A stretch of DNA of 64,000 nucleotides from Gallaecimonas mangrovi (GTDB lineage: Bacteria; Pseudomonadota; Gammaproteobacteria; Enterobacterales; Gallaecimonadaceae): positions 1,309,501 through 1,373,500 of the forward strand of contig NZ_CP031416.1 of NCBI RefSeq assembly GCF_003367375.1, written 5' to 3'. The stretch's first letter is position 1, and every line of letters starts with the position of its first letter. Positions 46,958-56,237 of this stretch are shown here, one piece after another. The notes beneath the pieces are model-generated. The model saw only the letters and a program-made list of their open reading frames with translations, did not search any database and was not told where the DNA came from. Made by a program: the position numbers and the translations under genes.

Positions 46958-48859
46958 ATGACCCTCGACCAACTTTTCGCAACCGATGGCCCTTTGGCCT
47001 CCGCCATTGATGGTTTTAAACCGCGGGCGCCGCAATTGGATATGGCGCACTTGGTGGAAGAAGCCATTGCTGAGCGCAGCACTGTGGTGGTGGAAGCGGG
47101 TACCGGCACCGGTAAAACCTTCGCCTACTTGGTGCCAGCGCTAAAAGCCGACAAAAAAGTCATCATCTCTACCGGTACCAAGGCCCTGCAAGAACAGCTT
47201 TTTTTAAAAGATTTGCCGCGTATTCGCGATGCCTTGGGGCGGGCGCCTGCGTTATCGCTGCTAAAAGGCCGTTCTAACTATTTATGCCTTGCCCGGCTTA
47301 AAGCCCGTGAAGCCGACACCAACCTGTTAGAGCCGGCAGTGCTGGCGGAATTTACCCAGGTGACGCGCTGGGCGCCGCGTACCGAAAGCGGCGATATTGC
47401 TGAATTGCCATTACCGGAAGATGCCGGTGTTTTTCCCCATGTCACCTCCACCGCCGACAACTGTTTGGGCCGTGATTGCCCGCATTTTGAAGACTGCTAT
47501 CTGGTAAAAGCCCGTAAAAAGGCCATGGACGCCGATGTGGTGGTGATAAACCATCACCTCTTTTTTGCCGACATGGCTATTCGCGACACCGGTTTTGGTG
47601 AATTGATCCCCAAAGCCGATGCGGTCATTTTCGATGAGGCTCATCAGCTGCCCGATATTGCCTGCCAGTATTTCGGTGAGTCGGTTTCTACCCGGCAAAT
47701 ACAGGACCTATGTAAAGACGTAGAAGTGTGCGTGCGCACCGAGCTTAAAGATCAGCGCCAGTTGGGCCTGGCCGCCGAGCGTTTGGCCACTACCACCATG
47801 GATATGCGTTTAGGGCTGGGTGACGAGCCGCAAAAAGGTAACCTGCGGCAAATTCAAAAAGGCCTGGAGCCGGTGCTGGGTAAGGTGAACCAAGACTTGG
47901 ATTTTGTGGTGGAGGTGCTTAAAAGTAACCTTGGCCGCAGCGAAAGCGGTGACAACCTCTACGAGCGGTTGGCGGTGATAAAAAACCGTCTGGCACGGGT
48001 GCTGGATACCGGTAAACTGGGCTTTAGTTATTGGTTTGAAACCACGCGCCGGCATTTGTCGCTAAACCTAACCCCCTTGTCGGTGGCCGATAAATTCGCC
48101 GCTTTGGTTGAAGAACATCCCAGCGCCTGGGTATTTACCTCGGCGACCTTGGCGGTTGATGAAGGCTTTTCGCATTTTAATAGTCTGCTTGGGCTAAAAC
48201 CGGCTAAAACCCTTATTCTCGATAGCCCCTTTGATTACCCCCAGCAGGGACTTTGGGTGGTGCCGCGCGGCATGCCCGAACCCAACATTCAGCGCTCGGC
48301 CGAGCAGTTACTGGCACCCATGCTGCCGCTGATCAAAAAGGCCGGCGGTCGCACCTTTGTGCTGTTTACCTCGCACCGCATGCTGGGCCAAGCGGCGCGG
48401 TGGCTCGAAGATAAGCTGGATTTTCCGCTCTTTGTGCAAGGCACCGCGCCCAAGCGCAATTTGTTAGAGCAATTTATTGAAGCCGGGAACGGAGTGCTGC
48501 TGGGTACTGGCAGCTTCTGGGAAGGGGTTGATGTCCGTGGTGAGGCGTTGTCCTGTGTTATTATCGACAAACTCCCTTTTGGTCACCCAGACGACCCTTT
48601 ATTGCAGGCACGCAGTGAAGATTGCCGCCTAAAAGGTGAAGACCCTTTTGCTACCTTGCAACTGCCTCAGGCCGTTATTGCCTTGAAGCAAGGGGCAGGG
48701 CGTCTTATTCGTGACGGCAGCGATCGCGGGGTATTAGTGATTTGTGACAACCGCCTGGTTAACCGGCCCTATGGCCAAACCTTTGTAAAAAGCCTGCCGC
48801 CGTTTAAACGAACGCGGGATCTTAATCAGGCACTGGCGTTTTTTTCGGAGACAACATGA
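46958..48859 (+). CDS. yoaA: DinG-family ATP-dependent DNA helicase YoaA
   Basis: 633 residues, an XPD-like 5'-3' helicase with an iron-sulfur cluster. Walker A is VVEAGTGTGKTFAY, and the DEAH box is VIFDEAHQLPD. Four cluster cysteines lie in YLCLARLKARE, NCLGRDCPHFEDCYL. Motif VI is in QGAGRLIRDGSDRGVLV. Length and the start LATDGPLASAIDGFKPR-type segment fit YoaA rather than DinG. It overlaps tsaB by 4 nt, as the pair is adjacent in E. coli. Confidence 0.93.
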   Translation: MTLDQLFATDGPLASAIDGFKPRAPQLDMAHLVEEAIAERSTVVVEAGTGTGKTFAYLVPALKADKKVIISTGTKALQEQLFLKDLPRIRDALGRAPALSLLKGRSNYLCLARLKAREADTNLLEPAVLAEFTQVTRWAPRTESGDIAELPLPEDAGVFPHVTSTADNCLGRDCPHFEDCYLVKARKKAMDADVVVINHHLFFADMAIRDTGFGELIPKADAVIFDEAHQLPDIACQYFGESVSTRQIQDLCKDVEVCVRTELKDQRQLGLAAERLATTTMDMRLGLGDEPQKGNLRQIQKGLEPVLGKVNQDLDFVVEVLKSNLGRSESGDNLYERLAVIKNRLARVLDTGKLGFSYWFETTRRHLSLNLTPLSVADKFAALVEEHPSAWVFTSATLAVDEGFSHFNSLLGLKPAKTLILDSPFDYPQQGLWVVPRGMPEPNIQRSAEQLLAPMLPLIKKAGGRTFVLFTSHRMLGQAARWLEDKLDFPLFVQGTAPKRNLLEQFIEAGNGVLLGTGSFWEGVDVRGEALSCVIIDKLPFGHPDDPLLQARSEDCRLKGEDPFATLQLPQAVIALKQGAGRLIRDGSDRGVLVICDNRLVNRPYGQTFVKSLPPFKRTRDLNQALAFFSETT

Positions 48860-49530
48860 CCGTATTGCTTGCCCTGGATACGGCAACCGAAGCCTGCAGC
48901 GCGGCGCTGCAACAAGGCGATGAGGTGCTGGGCACCTTCGAGGTTTGCCCACAGCAGCACACCCAGAAAATCTTACCCATGATTGACCAATTGCTGGCTG
49001 ATGCGGGCCTTCGTCTTGACGATGTTGACGCGTTAGTGGTTGGCCAAGGCCCCGGCAGTTTTACCGGTGTGCGTATTGGCATTGGCATAGTGCAGGGGTT
49101 GGCCTTTTCGGCTGAAAAGCCGGTGATCACCGTATCTAACCTTGCGGCCATGGCGCAGCAAGCATGGGTACAAAAGAAGGCGGCCAAGGTGCTGGCTGCC
49201 ATTGATGCCCGTATGGGAGAGCTTTATGTGGGGGCCTATCAACAGCAAAACGGCCTGATGGTACTCAATGGCGAAGAAGCGGTAATGGCACCTGAGGTGG
49301 TAACGACCCCTTGGCCAGCATTGGCTGTTGGCACCGGTTTTGATGTATACCCTGAACTGGCCGCGCAGTTAGGGCTTGAAAACAGTGATATTCGTCTACC
49401 AGATGCCCGGTTTATGTTGCCGTTGGCGATTGCCGCCTATAATGATCGACGTTACACCGATGCGCTTAATGTTGAGCCGGTGTATCTTCGTGATAAAGTG
49501 ACCTGGAAAAAGCTCCCCGGCCGGGAATAA
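48856..49530 (+). CDS. tsaB: tRNA threonylcarbamoyladenosine modification protein TsaB
   Basis: 224 residues, an ASKHA-fold partner of TsaD and TsaE in t6A37 synthesis on ANN-decoding tRNAs. The N terminus LLALDTATEACSAAL and the VVGQGPGSFTGVRIGIGIVQGLAF segment are diagnostic. It begins within the last codons of yoaA (ATGA overlap). Confidence 0.97.
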   Translation: MTVLLALDTATEACSAALQQGDEVLGTFEVCPQQHTQKILPMIDQLLADAGLRLDDVDALVVGQGPGSFTGVRIGIGIVQGLAFSAEKPVITVSNLAAMAQQAWVQKKAAKVLAAIDARMGELYVGAYQQQNGLMVLNGEEAVMAPEVVTTPWPALAVGTGFDVYPELAAQLGLENSDIRLPDARFMLPLAIAAYNDRRYTDALNVEPVYLRDKVTWKKLPGRE

Positions 49531-49537
49531 TACCTAG

Positions 49538-49807
49538 ATGCGCATTCAGTCGACGCCCTATCAGCCCAGTTCGCAGCCACCGGCTTCTCAGCCGGCGGTG
49601 TCGACATCGTCGTCTGAAAATACCCAGCCCAGCACCGATCTGGTGCGTTACAGCCCGAAAGGGGTAGCCGCGGCCGAAGGCTACCAAGTGCAATACGACC
49701 AGCCTTCCAATCGTAACCGCCGCGCTATCGCTGAATACCAGTCGCTGGATAGACAATCCAAAAAAGACGAAGCCTCGTCGATGCTGGGTGTGGACCTGTA
49801 CGTGTGA
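49538..49807 (+). CDS. Small Ser/Gln/Pro-rich protein of unknown function
   Basis: 89 residues, hydrophilic, without signal or membrane segment. The first 35 residues are Ser/Pro/Gln-rich and likely disordered. The rest (VRYSPKGVAAAEGYQVQYDQ, RRAIAEYQSLDRQSKKDEA, then SSMLGVDLYV) looks conserved in character. It starts 7 nt after tsaB and overlaps the next gene by 4 nt (GTGA), so it is translated in the same operon. Not recognised. Confidence 0.7.
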   Translation: MRIQSTPYQPSSQPPASQPAVSTSSSENTQPSTDLVRYSPKGVAAAEGYQVQYDQPSNRNRRAIAEYQSLDRQSKKDEASSMLGVDLYV

Positions 49808-50415
49808 AGCGGTCGTTGTTGGCCCTTTTTGCCGCCATTTTTTTGCAATTCATTCCTGTCGTTAATCTGCCTTTTCTGTGGTTTACCGCTCTCTTTCACG
49901 AACTCGGCCATGGTTTGGTCACGATGCTTACCGGTGGCCAGGTTCATCAGTTGGTGCTTTACGGCAATGGCAGCGGCCGCTGTTTTAGTAGCGGTGGCTG
50001 GCCGGTATTGATTGCCTTTGCCGGTTATCCTGCTGCCAGCTTATGCGGCCTATTATTGTGGCAGGGGGCAAAACGGGCCTCGGCGTACCGCTGGCTCTGC
50101 CCGTTGCTTGTTGCCGCGTTACTGTCCGTTACCTTTTTGTGGGTACGAGATTGGCTGACTATCTTACTGATTTCAGTATTATTACTGGTAGTGGCTATGC
50201 TCTGGCGTGTCGCGGCGAAAGGCCAGTGGTTGTGGGCCCTAATGGCTGCCACCTTGCTGGTTAATGCACTGCTTTCCCCTTTGCAACTGCTTGGTTATGC
50301 AGGCGGTGATGGCCACTTACTTTATGAATTGACGGCAATACCTTCCTTTATCTTTGTAATGATTTGGGTTTTTATAGGTCTATCTACTGTCGTGTGGATA
50401 GTCACTCGGAGGTAA
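49804..50415 (+). CDS. M50-type (site-2 protease-like) membrane protein
   Basis: 203 residues with about five or six hydrophobic segments. The zinc-binding HELGH motif (residues 32-36) lies in the first membrane region (FTALFHELGHGLVTMLTGG), followed by a GYPAASLCGLLLW stretch. This matches the short M50B-like peptidase family. Whether it is an active intramembrane protease is unknown. It starts at GTG, overlapping the upstream stop. The slp gene begins 2 nt after its stop. Confidence 0.8.
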   Translation: MKRSLLALFAAIFLQFIPVVNLPFLWFTALFHELGHGLVTMLTGGQVHQLVLYGNGSGRCFSSGGWPVLIAFAGYPAASLCGLLLWQGAKRASAYRWLCPLLVAALLSVTFLWVRDWLTILLISVLLLVVAMLWRVAAKGQWLWALMAATLLVNALLSPLQLLGYAGGDGHLLYELTAIPSFIFVMIWVFIGLSTVVWIVTRR

Positions 50416-50417
50416 CC

Positions 50418-51137
50418 ATGTGGCGTAATCTATTTATTGTGGCGGCATTGGCGCTGGCTGGCTGTGCCACCATGCCCAATGAGCTTCAAGTGCCAGAAGG
50501 CACCAGCCTTGCGGCTTACAACTTAGCGCGTGAAGGCCAAGAAGTGGGCAAAACGGCGCGCTGGGGCGGGGTGATCACCAATGTCACCAATTTTAAAGAC
50601 AAAACCCGTATTGAAGTGGTGTTTACACCGCTGAGTAATAGCGGCAAGCCACGCTTGGATGAACCAAGCCCAGGCCGTTTTTATGCCTACATCAAAGGTT
50701 TTGTTGACCCGGTATCGGTACCGAAAGGCTATCGAATTGCCCTAATTGGCCAGGTTTTACCCAGCGAGAAGGGCAAAGTGGGTGACTTTGAATACACCTA
50801 CCCGGTTGTGCTTATTCAGAACTTCAAGCTGTGGGCACCGGAACAGCAAGTGGATTATTACTACAATGGCCCTGGTCCATGGGGACCCTGGGGCCCTTGG
50901 GGTCCGTGGTGGGGCGGCCCATACGGCTACGGCTATTGGGGGGCTTATGGCCATGGCCCTTATCGTGCGCGCATTACCGGCCCCCAAGCGCCTAAGCCTG
51001 GCCACCCCATGCCGCCACCGGAGCAGGGCAATCATCCGCAAGGCAAACCGCCTAGCAATAGCAGTAAACCTGCCACCAATAAGAGCGTTAGCGTGCCTGC
51101 CAGTCACCAGCGTAGCGCCCCTCAAAAGCAACGTTAA
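50418..51137 (+). CDS. slp: Slp-family outer-membrane lipoprotein with Gly-Pro-Trp tail
   Basis: 239 residues from the ATG at 50418, which follows CGGAGG; the longer frame from 50364 lacks such a site. The lipobox LAGC (Cys16) marks a lipoprotein. The Slp/YeaY domain is about 20-140 (RWGGVITNVTNFKDKTRIEV, GRFYAYIKGFVDPV). The tail is unusual: GPGPWGPWGPWGPWWGGPYG at 151-170, then Tyr/Gly-rich, then a Pro/His/Ser-rich disordered end. In E. coli, yeaY (slp family) also lies between tsaB and fadD. Confidence 0.9.
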   Translation: MWRNLFIVAALALAGCATMPNELQVPEGTSLAAYNLAREGQEVGKTARWGGVITNVTNFKDKTRIEVVFTPLSNSGKPRLDEPSPGRFYAYIKGFVDPVSVPKGYRIALIGQVLPSEKGKVGDFEYTYPVVLIQNFKLWAPEQQVDYYYNGPGPWGPWGPWGPWWGGPYGYGYWGAYGHGPYRARITGPQAPKPGHPMPPPEQGNHPQGKPPSNSSKPATNKSVSVPASHQRSAPQKQR

Positions 51138-51142
51138 CGGTT

Positions 51143-51170
51143 AAAAAGGCAGAGCCTAGCTCTGCTTTTT
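51143..51170 (+). terminator. Terminator after slp
   Basis: AAAAGGCAGAGC and GCTCTGCTTTTT arms with a 3-nt loop, closing the yoaA-tsaB-slp unit. Confidence 0.88.
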
Positions 51171-51273
51171 ATTCTCTAATCTCAAGGCCATGGACGGCAT
51201 CTTGCCAATTTCCTTTTTCTTCCACTCATGTTAGATGACCGGCTTGGATAACGAGTGCGGGCTAAAGCTGCCT

Positions 51274-52107
51274 ATGACAGAAAAGACCTTTGTTCTCGAT
51301 AACGGTATGACCTTAAAAGCCCTTTGTTGGGGAAAAGGTGAACCGGTGCTCGCCCTTCATGGCTGGATGGACAATGCTGCCAGTTTTAGTGCCCTTGCCG
51401 AGCATTGGCAGTATGGGCAGTTAGTTGCCCTTGATTTACCGGGGCACGGCCACTCTGACCATCGCCAGGGTGCCTATTATTTCGTCGACTATCTGTTTGA
51501 GATTTATCAGGTTGTTCAACAACTAGGCGCACCGGTACACCTGTTGGGACACTCCATGGGGGCCATGCTCAGCGTAACCTTTGCCGGTGTTTTCCCTGAA
51601 CTGGTTAAGTCAATTCAACTTATCGACGGCATTTTGCCTATCACCACAGCACCAGAGCAGGCGTTGCAGACCGTGAAAGGGGCAATACTGTCGCGCCTAA
51701 AACATGACAACAGGCAGGGGCGGGTTTACGCGTCATTAGCAGCCATGGCCAAGGTGCGTAGCCAAAATGGCGATTTTTCCGCCGAACAGGCGCTGCCACT
51801 GGTAACAAGAGCCAGCATAAAACGTGACGACGGCTATCATTGGCTTACCGATCCGAAGCTTAAAGCGACATCGCCGCTGCGGTTAACCGAAACGCAAGCT
51901 AAGGCATTAGTGGCAGGATGCGCTTGCCCGGTGCGGCTGTTTCTCGGTACTGAAGGCATGTATAGCCAAGATGAAGCCCGCTTAAACCGGGAAATGGCAG
52001 TGCTCAACATTGATAAGCCAAACTGGATTGATGGAGGTCATCACTGCCATTTACAAAGCCCTGTAACATTAGCTTTGCAACTTGAACAGCAATTAACGTT
52101 GACGTGA
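51274..52107 (+). CDS. Alpha/beta hydrolase
   Basis: 277 residues from MTEKTFVLDNGMTLKAL; an in-frame ATG at 51235 would add 13 residues and neither has a strong ribosome-binding site. The oxyanion segment is LALHGWMDNAASF, the nucleophile elbow is LLGHSMGAMLS (Ser near 100), and the catalytic His is in WIDGGHHCHLQSP near the end. The LDLPGHGHSDH motif is typical of the family. Substrate unknown. It precedes fadD by 153 nt. Confidence 0.88.
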   Translation: MTEKTFVLDNGMTLKALCWGKGEPVLALHGWMDNAASFSALAEHWQYGQLVALDLPGHGHSDHRQGAYYFVDYLFEIYQVVQQLGAPVHLLGHSMGAMLSVTFAGVFPELVKSIQLIDGILPITTAPEQALQTVKGAILSRLKHDNRQGRVYASLAAMAKVRSQNGDFSAEQALPLVTRASIKRDDGYHWLTDPKLKATSPLRLTETQAKALVAGCACPVRLFLGTEGMYSQDEARLNREMAVLNIDKPNWIDGGHHCHLQSPVTLALQLEQQLTLT

Positions 52108-52260
52108 ACTGAAATTTGTTCTGGATCCATCTTGAGTCAAGCCCCCGGTCTATGGGAAGATCCAGAAAATTCGAGTAAAAACTCAGTTGGCGAAGCCGAA
52201 CGGCTTTTACGTATAAAAACAATAGTTAATACCGGGATGGAAACCGGAAGGAGATTCTTC

Positions 52261-53946
52261 GTGGAAAAAATTTGGCTGAAAAGCTATCCGTCTGATGTAC
52301 CCGCTGAGATTGATCCGGACCACTATCCTTCGTTGTTAAACGTCCTAGAAGAAGCCTGCCAAAACTACGGTGAGCAAAGTGCTTTCGTTAACATGGGCCA
52401 AGAGATCACCTACAACGAGCTTGACCGCAAAAGCCGTGATTTTGCCGCCTACCTGCAGCAAGAGTTGAAGCTGGCGAAAGGGGCGCGTGTGGCCCTGATG
52501 ATGCCCAACCTGCTGCAGTATCCCATCGCCTTATTTGGTGTGCTGCGGGCCGGGATGGTAGTGGTAAATGTTAACCCTCTCTATACGCCCAGAGAGCTTG
52601 AACACCAGCTAAATGATGCCGGTGCCGAAGCCATTGTTATTGTTACTAACTTTGCGCATACCTTAGAAAAGGTGGTGGCCCATACCCCGGTTAAACACAT
52701 TATTCTGACCAAGCTTGGGGATATGCTTGGCCAGCCCAAACGCACCTTGGTTAACTTGGTGGTTAAGTACATTAAAAAAATGGTGCCCAAGTACGGTTTG
52801 CCTCATGCCATTAGCTTTCGAAAAGTGATGGCAGAGGGTGCACAGCTTGAATACAAGCGCCCGGATGTGGCCGGTGATGACTTGGCTTTCTTGCAATACA
52901 CCGGCGGCACCACCGGGGTGTCAAAAGGCGCGATGCTGACTCACCGCAATATGGTCGCCAACCTCGAGCAGGCGACGGCCATGTTTGGGCCGCTGCTCAA
53001 AACCGGCCAAGAGCTGATTGTGACCGCATTGCCGCTCTATCATATCTTTGCCCTTACCGCGAACTGCCTGCTGTTTATGAAGTTTGGTGCCCGCAATTTA
53101 TTGATAACCAATCCACGAGACATTCCGGGCTTTATTAAAGAACTCAGTAAATATCCCTTTACTGCCATCACTGCCGTTAACACCCTGTTCAATGCCCTGA
53201 TGCACAACGAAGGCTTCGCCAAGCTTGATTTTAGCAAGCTTAAGTTGGCGCTCGGTGGCGGTATGGCGTTGCAGCGGCCGGTGGCTGAGCGCTGGCAAAA
53301 GATGACTGGCCACCCAATGTTGGAAGGCTACGGCCTGACCGAGTGCGCGCCATTGGTGTGCGTGAATTATTACAACACCCCAGGTTTCACTGGTACCATA
53401 GGTGCACCGGCCCCCAGTACCGATATTGAACTTCGCGATGCTGAAAGCGGTGAGCTGATCACCGACATGAGTAAGCCTGGTGAAATGTGGGTAAAAGGCC
53501 CACAGGTTATGGCTGGGTATTGGAATCGTCCTGAAGCCACCGCCGATTGCATGAAAGACGGCTGGTTTGGCACCGGTGATATTGCTACCGTGGACGAAGA
53601 CGGTTTATTCCGGATTGTGGATCGCAAAAAAGATATGATCCTTGTTTCCGGCTTTAACGTTTTCCCCAACGAGATTGAAGAAGTGGTCGCTATGCATCCG
53701 AAAGTGGTGGAAGTGGCGGCGGTTGGGGTGCCGGATGAACATTCTGGCGAAGTGGTGAAAATTTTCGTGGTGGCTAAAGACAATAGTGTTACCGCGGAAG
53801 AATTGATCCAGCACAGCCGTAAGCATTTGACCGGTTACAAGATCCCGAAAAAGGTCGAATTTAGGGACGAGTTGCCCAAAACCAATGTTGGCAAAATTCT
53901 GCGACGAGCATTGCGGGATGAAGAAACAAAAAAAGCAGCCAGTTAA
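52261..53946 (+). CDS. fadD: Long-chain fatty acid-CoA ligase
   Basis: 561 residues from a GTG start, exactly the E. coli FadD length. The start [19 protein letters not shown] aligns with E. coli, and AAGGAG lies 9 nt upstream. Longer in-frame extensions to 52132 have no family support. It activates fatty acids to acyl-CoA at the inner membrane with ATP/AMP chemistry. The P-loop is [18 protein letters not shown], the adenylate motif [12 protein letters not shown], and the C-terminal Lys region [16 protein letters not shown]. FadR, encoded 7 kb away, is the expected repressor. Confidence 0.97.
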   Translation: MEKIWLKSYPSDVPAEIDPDHYPSLLNVLEEACQNYGEQSAFVNMGQEITYNELDRKSRDFAAYLQQELKLAKGARVALMMPNLLQYPIALFGVLRAGMVVVNVNPLYTPRELEHQLNDAGAEAIVIVTNFAHTLEKVVAHTPVKHIILTKLGDMLGQPKRTLVNLVVKYIKKMVPKYGLPHAISFRKVMAEGAQLEYKRPDVAGDDLAFLQYTGGTTGVSKGAMLTHRNMVANLEQATAMFGPLLKTGQELIVTALPLYHIFALTANCLLFMKFGARNLLITNPRDIPGFIKELSKYPFTAITAVNTLFNALMHNEGFAKLDFSKLKLALGGGMALQRPVAERWQKMTGHPMLEGYGLTECAPLVCVNYYNTPGFTGTIGAPAPSTDIELRDAESGELITDMSKPGEMWVKGPQVMAGYWNRPEATADCMKDGWFGTGDIATVDEDGLFRIVDRKKDMILVSGFNVFPNEIEEVVAMHPKVVEVAAVGVPDEHSGEVVKIFVVAKDNSVTAEELIQHSRKHLTGYKIPKKVEFRDELPKTNVGKILRRALRDEETKKAAS

Positions 53947-53956
53947 GCTGCTTTGG

Positions 53957-53990
53957 TAAAAACGCCGGCGCTCTCGCCGGCGTTTTAGTT
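53957..53990 (+). terminator. Hairpin between fadD and rnd
   Basis: AAACGCCGGCG and CGCCGGCGTTT with a CTCT loop, then TTTTAGTTT. It is terminator-like but lies directly upstream of the rnd ribosome-binding site (AAGGAG 53993-53998). Confidence 0.8.
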
Positions 53991-54003
53991 TAAGGAGTTT
54001 TAG

Positions 54004-55098
54004 TTGCAATATCAGATGATCACCACGTCGGCTGCCCTTAAGGATTGTGTTAACAGCCTGAGCCACGATGCCCCGCTTTGTCTTGATACCGAATTTATGC
54101 GGGTGCGCACCTTTTACCCGCAATTGGCGTTGGTGCAGCTCACCACAGACAAGGATATTTTCCTGGTAGATCCGGTGGCCATTGCTGACCTGTCACCACT
54201 TTGGCAGCGCCTGAGTGGGCCGCAAACGAAAGTGCTGCATGCCTGTGGTGAAGACCTGGATGTACTGCCAAAACCCTTGCTGCCGCTTTTTGATACCCAG
54301 GTTGCTGCCACTTTTTGCAACATGGGCATGTCCCTTGGCTATGCCGCTTTGGTTGAAAAACAATTTGGTGTCACCCTCGATAAAGGCCAGTCACGTACCG
54401 ACTGGCTGAAAAGACCGCTTACCGACGCCCAATTGGCCTATTGCGTGAACGATGTTGTGTATTTGCCAGAGCTTTATGCGCGTTTATCCGCTGAGCTTGA
54501 GCGCTTGGGCCGCCGGGCTTGGCTGCAAGAAGAGTGTGATCGGCAAGTGATGGCCCGTGCCCAAGGAGCCGAGCCGCAGCTGGCTTACCTTGATATTAAA
54601 AATGCCTGGCAGCTTAAACCGCAAAGTTTGGCCGTGCTGCGCGAATTAGCCGCCTGGCGGCTTGAGGAAGCGCGCCGCCGCGACTTGGCGCTCAACTTTG
54701 TGGTGCGTGAGGAAAACCTATGGGCCATTGCCAAGCAGCTGCCGCAGCGGGCCCATGAAATAAAAGCCTTGGTTGCCCCGATGGAGTGGCGCCATCACAG
54801 TCAAGCGTTGCTGCGTTTGGTAGAGCAGGGCATGAGTGAGCCCGAACAAAGCTGGCCGGCGCCCATTACCCGCCTTATTGATATCCCCGGTTATAAAGAC
54901 CACTTTTCCCAAATCAAAGAACAGGTCGCTAAAGCGGCGGAAAAAAGCGGCCTTCCCGACGCTTTTATCGGCTCTAAGAAGCTGATTAATGAATGGTATA
55001 GCTACCATCACCGCCTAGATGACGCCCTGCGCGAGCAGGTTTCTAAGCCGGTGCTGGAAACCGGCTGGCGCCAGGAACTGCTCGGTGAACTGAAATAA
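54004..55098 (+). CDS. rnd: Ribonuclease D
   Basis: 364 residues. A 3'-5' exonuclease of tRNA and small RNA maturation. The start is TTG at 54004: AAGGAG is 5 nt upstream and the product begins MQYQMITT, matching E. coli MNYQMITT, whose gene also starts with UUG. The DEDD active site has DTEFMRVRTFYPQLALVQL and HACGEDLDVL, and YCVNDVVYLPELYA carries the last acidic/Tyr residues. Two HRDC-like regions follow. It is convergent with minE. Confidence 0.96.
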   Translation: MQYQMITTSAALKDCVNSLSHDAPLCLDTEFMRVRTFYPQLALVQLTTDKDIFLVDPVAIADLSPLWQRLSGPQTKVLHACGEDLDVLPKPLLPLFDTQVAATFCNMGMSLGYAALVEKQFGVTLDKGQSRTDWLKRPLTDAQLAYCVNDVVYLPELYARLSAELERLGRRAWLQEECDRQVMARAQGAEPQLAYLDIKNAWQLKPQSLAVLRELAAWRLEEARRRDLALNFVVREENLWAIAKQLPQRAHEIKALVAPMEWRHHSQALLRLVEQGMSEPEQSWPAPITRLIDIPGYKDHFSQIKEQVAKAAEKSGLPDAFIGSKKLINEWYSYHHRLDDALREQVSKPVLETGWRQELLGELK

Positions 55099-55124
55099 AA
55101 AAAGGCCCCGAAGGGGCCTTTTTT
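55097..55124. terminator. Bidirectional terminator between rnd and minE
   Basis: GGCCCC/GGGGCC stem with a GAA loop flanked by seven A and six T. Confidence 0.9.
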
Positions 55125-55143
55125 GCTGGGCTTAAAGCCAAGA

Positions 55144-55407
55144 TTAACGCTGCACGTCGTCCGGCAGGGTAATGTTGAGCTCCAGCACCGACAATTCATC
55201 GTCACGATGCTCCAGGGCCACCGATACCTGTTCAGGGCTTATCTGTACATACTTCATAATGACGGCCAGTATGTCGCGCTCTAAGTCCTGCAAATAATCG
55301 GGGCCACTTCGTTTGGTACGTTCGTGAGCAACAATGATCTGCAAGCGCTCTTTGGCAAGGCTGGCTGATTTTTTCTTGTTGGCACGAAAATAATCCAGAA
55401 AGGACAT
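55144..55407 (-). CDS. minE: Cell-division topological specificity factor MinE
   Basis: 87 residues. The N-terminal [30 protein letters not shown] contains the membrane-targeting and MinD-activating region. The C-terminal dimerisation domain follows. It is the last gene of the minCDE operon, 3 nt after minD, with GGAGG before the ATG. Confidence 0.98.
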   Translation of the reverse strand: MSFLDYFRANKKKSASLAKERLQIIVAHERTKRSGPDYLQDLERDILAVIMKYVQISPEQVSVALEHRDDELSVLELNITLPDDVQR

Positions 55408-55410
55408 GCC

Positions 55411-56220
55411 TTAACCTCCGAAGATCCGTTTCAACAGGCCTTTTTTCTCTTCAGTGGTAAAGCGCATATCGCGATCTTCACCCAGTAAGCGTGCAACGGT
55501 ATCGAGATAGGCCTGCCCGGCATCACTGTCGCCGTCTAAAATAACCGGTTCACCGGCATTAGAGGCTCTAAGTACGGCTTGTGACTCAGGAATGACACCC
55601 AATAGCGGAATGGCAAGGATCTCTTGCACGTCTTCAACGCTTAGCATGTCGCCATTATTGACCCGGCCCGGGTTATAGCGGGTAAGCAGCAAGTGTTCTT
55701 TAATCGGCTCTTGCTTTTGCTCGGCGCGGCGAGACTTGGACGCCAAAATACCGAGAATGCGGTCTGAATCGCGTACTGAAGACACTTCCGGGTTAGTGGT
55801 CACAATGGCTTCATCAGCAAAATAAAGCGCCATCATGGCCCCGGTTTCGATGCCAGCGGGGGAGTCGCAGAGGATGTAGTCAAAATCCTTGGCCAACTCT
55901 TCCAGCACCTTTTCTACACCTTCTTTGGTCAACGACTCTTTATCGCGGGTTTGCGATGCGGGCAGAATGTGCAGCTTGTCGACGCGCTTATCTTTGATAA
56001 GGGCTTGGTTAAGGTTGGCTTCGCCGTTGATCACGTTAACGAAGTCATAAACCACCCGGCGTTCGCAGCCCATGATGAGGTCAAGGTTACGCAGACCCAC
56101 ATCAAAGTCGACAATTACGGTTTTTTTGCCGGCCATCGCCAGGCCTGTTCCAATCGCGGCACTGGAGGTGGTTTTACCCACGCCACCCTTGCCTGACGTC
56201 ACAACGATTATGCGCGCCAT
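55411..56220 (-). CDS. minD: Septum site-determining ATPase MinD
   Basis: 269 residues from MARIIVVTSGKGGVGKTT, with GAGGAA upstream. A longer frame to 56298 would read into the minC 3' end and has no family support. It is a deviant-Walker ATPase (GKGGVGKTTS), with switch II CDSPAGIETGAM. A C-terminal amphipathic helix (EEKKGLLKRIFGG) anchors it to the membrane. It recruits MinC and oscillates with MinE. Confidence 0.98.
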   Translation of the reverse strand: MARIIVVTSGKGGVGKTTSSAAIGTGLAMAGKKTVIVDFDVGLRNLDLIMGCERRVVYDFVNVINGEANLNQALIKDKRVDKLHILPASQTRDKESLTKEGVEKVLEELAKDFDYILCDSPAGIETGAMMALYFADEAIVTTNPEVSSVRDSDRILGILASKSRRAEQKQEPIKEHLLLTRYNPGRVNNGDMLSVEDVQEILAIPLLGVIPESQAVLRASNAGEPVILDGDSDAGQAYLDTVARLLGEDRDMRFTTEEKKGLLKRIFGG

Positions 56221-56237
56221 AAGTTCCTCTTGAATTC

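Noticed and set aside
52110-52260. Possible FadR operator before fadD
   Set aside because: Looked for a CTGGTC-GACCAG-like palindrome; only a weak partial match (CTGGATCC near 52120) was seen, not enough to report.
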